Shown here piece after piece: positions 63,884-64,000 of a stretch of 64,000 nucleotides of DNA (position 1 is its first letter; each line of letters begins with the position of its first letter). The position numbers were made by a program, and so were the translations under genes. The DNA lies in NCBI RefSeq assembly GCF_030540825.1, contig NZ_JAUOEO010000002.1:124001-188000 (forward strand), given 5' to 3'. The DNA is from Flavivirga spongiicola (GTDB lineage Bacteria; Bacteroidota; Bacteroidia; Flavobacteriales; Flavobacteriaceae). The notes beneath the pieces are model-generated. The model made no database searches, was not told the DNA's origin, and saw only the letters and a program-made list of their open reading frames with translations.

Positions 63884-64000
63884 TTATTCAATCTCTCGTA
63901 ATAATCTTCCATCACGAAGGTTATCTTTAAAATATACTAACGTAACTATTTCTCCAATAGAAGTATTATTATATGAATCACCATTAATATAACTTAGCTT
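63884..64000 (-). CDS. C-terminal end of a gene running off the window
   Basis: On the minus strand the last 117 bases are open and end in TAA; they encode 38 residues (KLSYINGDSYNNTSIGEIVT, then LVYFKDNLRDGRLLREIE). The composition looks protein-like, but so short a fragment cannot be assigned to a family. Confidence 0.4.
   Translation of the reverse strand, partial: KLSYINGDSYNNTSIGEIVTLVYFKDNLRDGRLLREIE

Overview
The window looks like a chromosome segment from a marine-type Bacteroidetes, family Flavobacteriaceae. The DNA is AT-rich. Ribosome binding sites are not obvious, and the two clearest promoter-like motifs fit the Bacteroidetes TAnnTTTG -7 consensus. Gene content agrees: a T9SS sorting-domain protein, a TonB receptor with a carboxypeptidase-like plug extension, DUF6048/DUF6452 beside rlmD, CCC-motif, DUF2752 and CD225 membrane proteins, GIN-domain proteins under an ECF sigma factor, UMF1-type MFS and PgpH. 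The genus cannot be fixed from the window alone.

Layout. 1-9.7 kb: a cut DUF1800 protein, GNAT, DUF4268, ZIP transporter, two RNA/small-molecule methyltransferases, an unusual three-part AraC regulator, and the DUF6048-DUF6452-rlmD block. 9.8-19.4 kb: an ECF sigma factor with its DUF6768 partner, rocD behind a structured-looking leader, four small membrane proteins, a T9SS cargo protein, an Smr-domain protein and a cysteine desulfurase. 19.5-27.3 kb: TonB receptor and M23 peptidase, then a zapA-6S RNA-like-rny cluster and xerD. 27.8-30 kb: three related small outer-membrane barrels, each with its own terminator. 30-38.4 kb: aroQ, lpdA, type II NADH dehydrogenase, a thioredoxin-like protein, DinB-like, MsrB, M48 protease and MFS. 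38.5-44.8 kb: an ECF sigma / anti-sigma-like / two adhesin-like proteins operon, then metE with a divergent Lrp. 44.9-57.5 kb: clpC, gyrA, a TPR protein, a complete IS3-type element, NlpC/P60, thiolase and PgpH.

From 57.6 kb the character changes. A tRNA-Ser/tRNA-Pro pair is followed at once by a tyrosine integrase, then by a lipoprotein-anchored polymorphic toxin with a C-terminal AHH nuclease domain, a directly abutting probable immunity gene, a partial duplication of the immunity gene tail, a secreted orphan and degraded sequence up to the window edge. This is read as the left part of an integrated island carrying a contact-type toxin/immunity module.

The most unusual non-coding signal is a family of three non-coding inverted-repeat elements (about 160-190 bp, 20-bp terminal inverted repeats beginning TGAACTC, conserved palindromic core around TAGCGATGCTA) at 3.9, 41.7 and 55.3 kb. 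They look like MITEs. One of them, like the IS3 element, sits between a gene and its probable terminator.
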